Shown piece by piece: positions 57,931 to 64,000 of a stretch of 64,000 bases of DNA; the first letter of the stretch is position 1; each line of letters starts with the position of its first letter. The position numbers were made by a program, and so were the translations under genes. The notes beneath the pieces were generated by a model. That model saw only the letters and a program-made list of their open reading frames with translations, ran no database searches and was not told the DNA's origin. This DNA is from Nematostella vectensis (taxonomy: Eukaryota > Cnidaria > Anthozoa > Actiniaria > Edwardsiidae): the NCBI RefSeq assembly GCF_932526225.1, contig NC_064034.1:3892001-3956000 (forward strand). Direction: 5' to 3'.

Positions 57931-60900
57931 GCCTCTGTAGCTCAGTGGTTAGAGCACTGGTCTAGTAAACCAGGGGTCGAGAGTTCGAGTCTCTCCAGAG
58001 GCTGCGCAATTTTTTACGCAGCTATTTCTAGATTCTTCCAGGTCTAAAATGCTTGTCCTTGAAATATCAAGATCTTTCTGCCAGCGTAATTCCTCTGTAG
58101 CTCAGTGGTTATAGCACTGGTCTAGTAAACCAGGGGTCGAGAGTTCGAGTCTCTCCAGAGGCTGCGCACGTTTTTTACGCAGCTTTTATTAGATTCTTCC
58201 AGGTCTAAAATGCTTGTCCTCAAAATATGAAGATCTTTCTGTCAGCGTACTGCCTCTGTAGCTCAGTGGTTAGAGCACTGGTCTAGTAAACCAGGGGTCG
58301 AGAGTTCGAGTCTCTCCAGAGGCTGCACACTTTCTTTTACGCAGCTATTTTTAGATTCTTGCAGGTCTAAAATGCTAGTCCTTAAAATATCAAGATCTTT
58401 CTGTCAGCGTACTGCCTCTGTAGCTCAGTGGTTAGAGCACTGGTCTAGTAAACCAGGGGTCGAGAGTTCGAGTCTCTTCAGAGGCTGCGCACGTTTTTTA
58501 CGCAGCTTTTTTTAGATTCTTCCAGGTCTAAAATGCTTGTCCTCAAAATTTGAAGATCTTTCTGTCAGCGTACTGCCTCTGTAGCTCAGTGGTTAGAGCA
58601 CTGGTCTAGTAAACCAGGGGTCGAGAGTTCGAGTCTCTCCAGAGCCTGCACACTTTCTTTTACGCAGCTATTTTTAGATTCTTGCAGGTCTAAAATGCTA
58701 GTCCTTAAAATATCAAGATCTTTCTGTCAGCGTACTGCCTCTGTAGCTCAGTGGTTAGAGCACTGGTCTAGTAAACCAGGGGTCGAGAGTTTGAGTCTCT
58801 CCAGAGGCTGCACACTTTCTTTTACGCAGCTATTTTTAGATTCTTGCAGGTCTAAAATGCTAGTCCTTAAAATATCAAGATCTTTCTGTCAGCGTACTTC
58901 CTCTGTAGCTCAGTGGTTAGAGCACTGGTCTTGTAAACCAGGGGTCGAGAGTTCGAGTCTCTCTAGAGGCTGCGCACGTTTTTTACGCAGCTTTTTTTAG
59001 ATTCTTCCAGGTCTAAAATGCTTGTCCTTAAAATATCAAGATCTTTCTGTCAGCGTACTGCCTCTGTAGCTCAGTGGTTAGAGCACTGGTCTTGTAAACC
59101 AGGGGTCGAGAGTTCGAGTCTCTCTAGAGGCTGCTCATTTTTTTAAGCAGCTATTTTTAGATTCTTCCAGGTCTAAAATGCTAGTCCATATAATATCAAG
59201 CTCTCTCTTTCCGCGTACTGCCTCTGTAGCTCAGTGGTTAGAGCACTGGTCTAGTAAACCAGGGGTCGAGAGTTCGAGTCTCTCCAGAGGCTGCGCACTT
59301 TTTTTACGCAGCTATTTTTAGATTCTTCCAGGTCTAAAATGCTTGTCCTTGAAATATCAAGATCTTTCTGCCAGCGTAATTCCTCTGTAGCTCAGTGGTT
59401 ATAGCACTGGTCTAGTAAACCAGGGGTCGAGAGTTCGAGTCTCTCCAGAGGCTGCGCACGTTTTTTACGCAGCTTTTTTTAGATTCTTCCAGGTCTAAAA
59501 TGCTTGTCCTCAAAATATGAAGATCTTTCTGTCAGCGTACTGCCTCTGTAGCTCAGTGGTTAGAGCACTGGTCTTGTAAACCAGGGGTCGAGAGTTCGAG
59601 TCTCTCTAGAGGCTGCTCATTTTTTTAAGCAGCTATTTTTAGATTCTACCAGGTCTAAAATGCTAGTCCATATAATATCACTCTCTCTCTTTCCGCGTAC
59701 TGCCTCTGTAGCTCAGTGGTTAGAGCACTGGTCTAGTAAACCAGGGGTCGAGAGTTCTATTCTCTCCAGAGGCTGCGCACTTTTTTTACGCAGCTATTTT
59801 TAGATTCTTCCAGGTCTAAAATGCTTGTCCTTGAAATATGAAGATCTTTCTGCCAGCGTAATTCCTCTGTAGCTCAGTGGTTATAGCACTGGTCTAGTAA
59901 ACCAGGGGTCGAGAGTTCGAGTCTCTTCAGAGGCTGCGCACGTTTTTTACGCAGCTTTTTTTAGATTCTTCCAGGTCTAAAATGCTTGTCCTCAAAATAT
60001 GAAGATCTTTCTGTCAGCGTACTGCCTCTGTAGCTCAGTGGTTAGAGCACTGGTCTAGTAAACCAGGGGTCGAGAGTTCGAGTCTCTCCAGAGGCTGCGC
60101 ACGTTTTTTACGCAGCTTTTTTTAGATTCTTCCAGGTCTAAAATGCTTGTCCTTGAAATATCAAGATCTTTCTGCCAGCGTAATTCCTCTGTAGCTCAGT
60201 GGTTATAGCACTGGTCTAGTAAACCAGGGTTCGAGAGTTCGAGTCTCTTCAGAGGCTGCGCACGTTTTTTACGCAGCTTTTTTTTAGATTCTTCCAGGTC
60301 TAAAATGCTTGTCCTCAAAATATGAAGATCTTTCTGTCAGCGTACTGCCTCTGTAGCTCAGTGGTTAGAGCACTGGTCTAGTAAACCAGGGGTCGAGAGT
60401 TCGAGTCTCTCCAGAGGCTGCGCACGTTTTTTACGCAGCTTTTTTTAGATTCTTCCAGGTCTAAAATGCTTGTCCTCAAAATATGAAGATCTTTCTGTCA
60501 GCGTACTGCCTCTGTAGCTCAGTGGTTAGAGCACTGGTCTAGTAAACCAGGGGTCGAGAGTTCGAGTCTCTCCAGAGGCTGCACACTTTCTTTTACGCAG
60601 CTATTTTTAGATTCTTGCAGGTCTAAAATGCTAGTCCTTAAAATATCAAGATCTTTCTGTCAGCGTACTGCCTCTGTAGCTCAGTGGTTAGAGCACTGGT
60701 CTTGTAAACCAGGGGTCGAGAGTTCGAGTCTCTCCAGAGGCTGTGCATTTATTTTTTACGCAGCTATTTTTAGATTCTTCCAGGTCTAAAATGCTTGTCG
60801 TTAAAATTTCAAGATCTTTCTGTCAGCGTACTGCCTCTGTAGCTCAGTGGTTAGAGCACTTGTCTCGTAAACCAGGGGTCGAGAGTTCGACTCCCTCCAG

Positions 60901-63487
60901 AGGCTGCGCACTTTTTTTACGCAGCTATTGTTAGATTCTTTCAGGTCTAAAATGCTTGTCCTTAAAATATCAAGATCTTTCTGTCAGCGTACTGCCTCTG
61001 TAGCTCAGTGGTTAGAGCACTGGTCTTGTAAACCAGGGGTCGAATGTTCGAGTCTCTCCAAAGGCTATGCATTTTTTTTACGCAGCTATTTTTAGATTCT
61101 TCCAGGTCTAAAATGCTTGTCCTTAAAATATCAAGATCTTTCTGTCAGCGTACTGCCTCTGTAGGTTAGTGGTTAGAGCACTGGTCTCGTAAACCAGGGG
61201 TCGAGAGTTCGAGTCTCTCTAGAGGCTACGCCTAATCATTTTGACAAATTGATTTATCGAAATTGAATTGAAACATCATTTAAAATACTAATACTAGCAT
61301 GAATGTGCAAGCTTAACCTTCTGTAGCTCAGTGGTTAGAGCACTGGTCTAGTAAACCAGGGATCAAGAGTTCGACTCTCTCCAGAGGCTGCGCAGTTTTT
61401 TTACGCAGCTATTTTTAGATTCTTCCAGGTCTAAAATGCTTGTCCTTAAAATATCAAGATCTTTCTGTCAGCGTACTGCCTCTGTAGCTCAGTAGTTAGA
61501 GCACTGGTCTTGTAAACCAGGGGTCGAGAGTTCGAGTCTCTCTAGAGGCTGCGCATTTTTTTAAGCAGCTATTTTTAAATTCTTCCAGGTCTAAAATGCT
61601 AGTCCATATAATATCAAGATCTTTCTGTCAGCGTACTGCCTCTGTAGCTCAGTGGTTAGAGCACTGGTCTAGTAAACCAGGGGTCGAGAGTTCGAGTCTC
61701 TTCAGAGGCTGCGCACGTTTTTTACGCAGCTTTTTTTAGATTCTTCCAGGTCTAAAATGCTTGTCCTCAAAATATGAAGATCTTTCTGACAGCGTACTGC
61801 CTCAGTAGCTCAGTGGTTAGAGCACTGGTCTAGTAAACCAGGGGTCGAGAGTTCGAGTCTCTCCAGAGCCTGCACACTTTCTTTTACGCAGCTATTTTTT
61901 AGATTCTTGCAGGTCTAAAATGCTATTCCTTAAAATATCAAGATCTTTCTGTCAGCGTACTGCCTCTGTAGCTCAGTGGTTAGAGCACTGGTCTTGTAAA
62001 CCAGGGGTCGAGAGTTCGAGTCTCTCTAGAGGCTGCTCATTTTGTTTAAGCAGCTATTTTTAGATTCTTCCAGGTCTAAAATGCTAGTCCATATAATATC
62101 AAGATCTTTCTGTCAGCGTACTGCCTCTGTAGCTCAGTGGTTAGAGCACTGGTCTAGTAAACCAGGGGTCGAGAGTTCGAGTCTCTCCAGAGGCTGCACA
62201 CTTTCTTTTACGCAGCTATTTTTAGATTCTTGCAGGTCTAAAATGCTAGTCCTTAAAATATCAAGATCTTTCTGTCAGCGTACTGCCTCTGTAGCTCAGT
62301 GGTTAGAACACTGGTCTAGTAAACCAGGGGTCGAGAGTTCTAGTCTCTCCAGAGGCTGCGCAGTTTTTTTACGGAGCTGTTTTTAGATTCTTCCAGGTCT
62401 AAAATGCTTGTCCTTAAAATATCAAGATCTTTCTGTCAGCGTAATGCCTCTGTAGCTCAGTAGTTAGAGCACTGGTCTTGTAAACCAGGGGTCGAGAGTT
62501 CGAGTCTCTCTAGAGGCTGCGCATTTTTTTAAGCAGCTTTTTTTAGATTCTTCCAGGTCTAAAATGCTAGTCCATATAATATCAAGATCTTTCTGTCAGC
62601 GTACTGCCACTGTAGCTCAGTGGTTAGAGCACTGGTCTAGTAAACCTGGGGTCGAGAGTTCAAGTCTCTTCAGAGGCTGCGCACGTTTTTTACGCAGCTT
62701 TTTTTAGATTCTTCCAGGTCTAAAATGCTTGTCCTCAAAATATGAAGATCTTTCTGTCAGCGTACTGCCTCTGTAGCTCAGTGGTTAGAGCACTGGTCTA
62801 GTAAACCAGGGGTCGAGAGTTCGAGTCTCTCCAGAGCCTGCACACTTTCTTTTACGCAGCTATTTTTAGATTCTTGCAGGTCTAAAATGCTAGTCCTTAA
62901 AATATCAAGATCTTTCTGTCAGCGTACTGCCTCTGTAGCTCAGTGGTTAGAGCACTGGTCTTGTAAACCAGGGGTCGAGAGTTCGAGTCTCTCTAGAGGC
63001 TGCTCATTTTTTTTAAGCAGCTATTTTTAGATTCTTCCAGGTCTAAAATGCTAGTCCATATAATATCAAGATCTTTCTGTCAGCGTACTGCCTCTGTAGC
63101 TCAGTGGTTAGAGCACTGGTCTTGTAAACCAGGGGTCGAGAGTTCGAGTCTCTCCAGAGGCTGTGCATTTATTTTTTACGCAGCTTTTTTTAGATTCTTC
63201 CAGGTCTAAAATGCTTGTCCTCAAAATATGAAGATCTTTCTGTCAGCGTACTGCCTCAGTAGCTCAGTGGTTAGAGCACTGGTCTAGTAAACCAGGGGTC
63301 GAGAGTTCGAGTCTCTCCAGAGCCTGCACACTTTCTTTTACGCAGCTATTTTTAGATTCTTGCAGGTCTAAAATGCTAGTCCTTAAAATATCAAGATCTT
63401 TCTGTCAGCGTACTGCCTCTGTAGCTCAGTGGTTAGAGCACTGGTCTTGTAAACCAGGGGTCGAGAGTTCGAGTCTCTCTAGAGGCT
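57931..63487 (+). tRNA. tRNA-Thr units 190-224
   Basis: Starts and anticodons: 57931 AGT, 58091 AGT, 58252 AGT, 58414 AGT, 58575 AGT, 58737 AGT, 58899 TGT, 59060 TGT, 59220 AGT, 59381 AGT, 59542 TGT, 59702 AGT, 59863 AGT, 60024 AGT, 60185 AGT, 60347 AGT, 60508 AGT, 60670 TGT, 60833 CGT, 60994 TGT, 61155 CGT*, 61317 AGT, 61478 TGT, 61638 AGT, 61799 AGT, 61962 TGT, 62123 AGT, 62285 AGT, 62446 TGT, 62606 AGT, 62767 AGT, 62929 TGT, 63090 TGT, 63253 AGT, 63415 TGT. Copies at 58091, 59381, 59863 and 60185 begin TCCTCTG and have GTTATAGC in the D arm, so two pairs are lost. CGT is almost gone here. Confidence 0.93.
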
Positions 63488-63494
63488 GCTCATT

Positions 63495-63930
63495 AGGTCT
63501 GTACTCGAGTATGCGTCGCCGGTGTGGGCTGCTCTACCGGAATACCTATCTGAGCACCTGGAGTCTATACAGAAAAGAGCTTTAAAAATCATTCTAAGGC
63601 ACGAATATACGAGCTATAGTAGTGCCCTTGCCTCAACGTCTCTCCAATTTTTGTCTGAGAGAAGGGATGAAGCATGTCGGAAATTTATGGCAAGAGCTAA
63701 AACTGTTGAACCCTTAAAATCTGTGGTTAATAACATGACAACTGTCCAACATGGATATAATTTGAGATCAGGAAATGAGAAAATAATAGGACCGCAAGCT
63801 AAAACTTGTAGGTTTAGAGATTTTGTGACTGTGCGCTATTGTTAGTTTCTGTGTGACGACCTCTCACTTGTAATTCAGCCATGATAGCTGCAATGGTGTA
63901 GAAATAAACATATATTATTATTATTATTAT
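63495..63930 (+). mobile_element. Second copy of the truncated CR1-like LINE
   Basis: Same 5' junction (CTCATT then AGGTCTG), same coding text and same stop as the copy at 57384. The ATT tail is about 12 units shorter. The flanking tRNA units also match (56817-57304 and 62929-63415), so this copy came from a 6,111-bp segmental duplication, not a second insertion. Confidence 0.87.
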
Positions 63931-64000
63931 AAGCAGCTATTTTTAGATTCTTCCAGGTCTAAAATGCTAGTCCATATAATATCAAGCTCTCTCTTTCCGC
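63931..64000 (+). repeat. Spacer at the right window edge; array continues
   Basis: A type-A spacer with the TAATATCAAGCTCTCTCT variant ends at TCCGC, just before the place where the next tRNA would begin, by comparison with 57857-57931. Confidence 0.9.

Larger units (their letters stand above)
26774..64000 (+). repeat. Tandem tRNA-Thr gene array, 224 units counted, continuing past the window
   Basis: The unit is a 73-nt tRNA followed by a spacer of about 89 bp; most starts are 160-163 bp apart. The tRNA has acceptor stem GCCTCTG/CAGAGGC, D stem GCTC/GAGC, anticodon stem CTGGT/ACCAG, T stem GAGAG/CTCTC and a T at the discriminator position. The A box (TAGCTCAGTGG) and B box (AGTTCGAGTCT) are present. 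An oligo-T run (5-8 T) follows within about 8 nt of the 3' end, a Pol III terminator. By hand count the anticodons are TGT 86, AGT 77, CGT 57, AGG 2, ATT 1 and GGT 1. There are three spacer families. Higher-order repeats are clear. All units point the same way. Confidence 0.97.

Noticed and set aside
27694-63585. Dozens of open frames of 60-285 codons with the text VAQWLEHWS(C/R/S)KPGVESS
   Set aside because: They are plus-strand translations of the tRNA-Thr genes and spacers. The amino-acid text maps codon by codon on the tRNA (GTAGCTCAGTGG reads VAQW). No protein family is implied.
26774-64000. The array as a SINE family or a CRISPR-like array
   Set aside because: Units are strictly tandem and in one direction, without target duplications or A tails, and each has its own terminator, so they are not dispersed SINE copies. 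The repeat is a full tRNA and the spacers are near-identical, which is unlike CRISPR.

Overview
This window is nuclear DNA from an animal, most likely an early-branching marine invertebrate such as an anthozoan cnidarian. The evidence is compact multi-exon genes with canonical GT-AG introns, a cilia gene (RSPH1), a UBE2U-type E2, an invertebrate-style threonine dehydratase with a C-terminal ACT-like domain, scattered MITE-like elements and non-LTR retrotransposon debris. The species assignment is inference. All gene models below were built by hand from splice sites and reading-phase agreement. None was checked against transcripts or databases.

Region 1-26.6 kb holds ordinary genes. A NIPA/DUF803-family membrane transporter lies on the minus strand (154-5705, 12 exons). 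It is followed by a 3.5 kb intergenic stretch with hairpins and a 22-bp perfect palindrome. Next on the minus strand are a pancreatic-lipase-family gene with a PLAT domain (9312-15811) and RSPH1 (17024-18011, two exons, MORN repeats). RSPH1 is head to head with a plus-strand UBE2U gene (19050-23491, six exons). Behind UBE2U is a decayed non-LTR reverse-transcriptase fragment. The last three exons of a minus-strand L-threonine dehydratase follow (25564-26608). Four small inverted-repeat elements sit in introns of these genes.

Region 26.8-64 kb is a tandem array of tRNA-Thr genes, all on the plus strand. I counted 224 tRNA units by hand, about 162 bp apart: a 73-nt tRNA plus a spacer of about 89 bp with an oligo-T terminator. 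The anticodon is TGT in about 86, AGT in about 77 and CGT in about 57. Four units carry other anticodons (AGG twice, ATT, GGT). The array is organised into higher-order repeats, including blocks of 1,289-1,293 bp and a 6,111-bp duplication. The two copies of the 6,111-bp duplication each carry the same CR1-like LINE insertion. The array continues past the right edge of the window.

The most striking point is the setting. The 5' exons (PLP-binding part) of the threonine dehydratase are missing between its ACT-domain exons and the array. Either the whole tRNA-Thr array lies inside an intron of a threonine-degrading enzyme gene, on the opposite strand, or that gene has been cut by the array. The many apparent proteins of the array (motif VAQWLEHWSCKPGVESS) are translations of tRNA genes and are not real.
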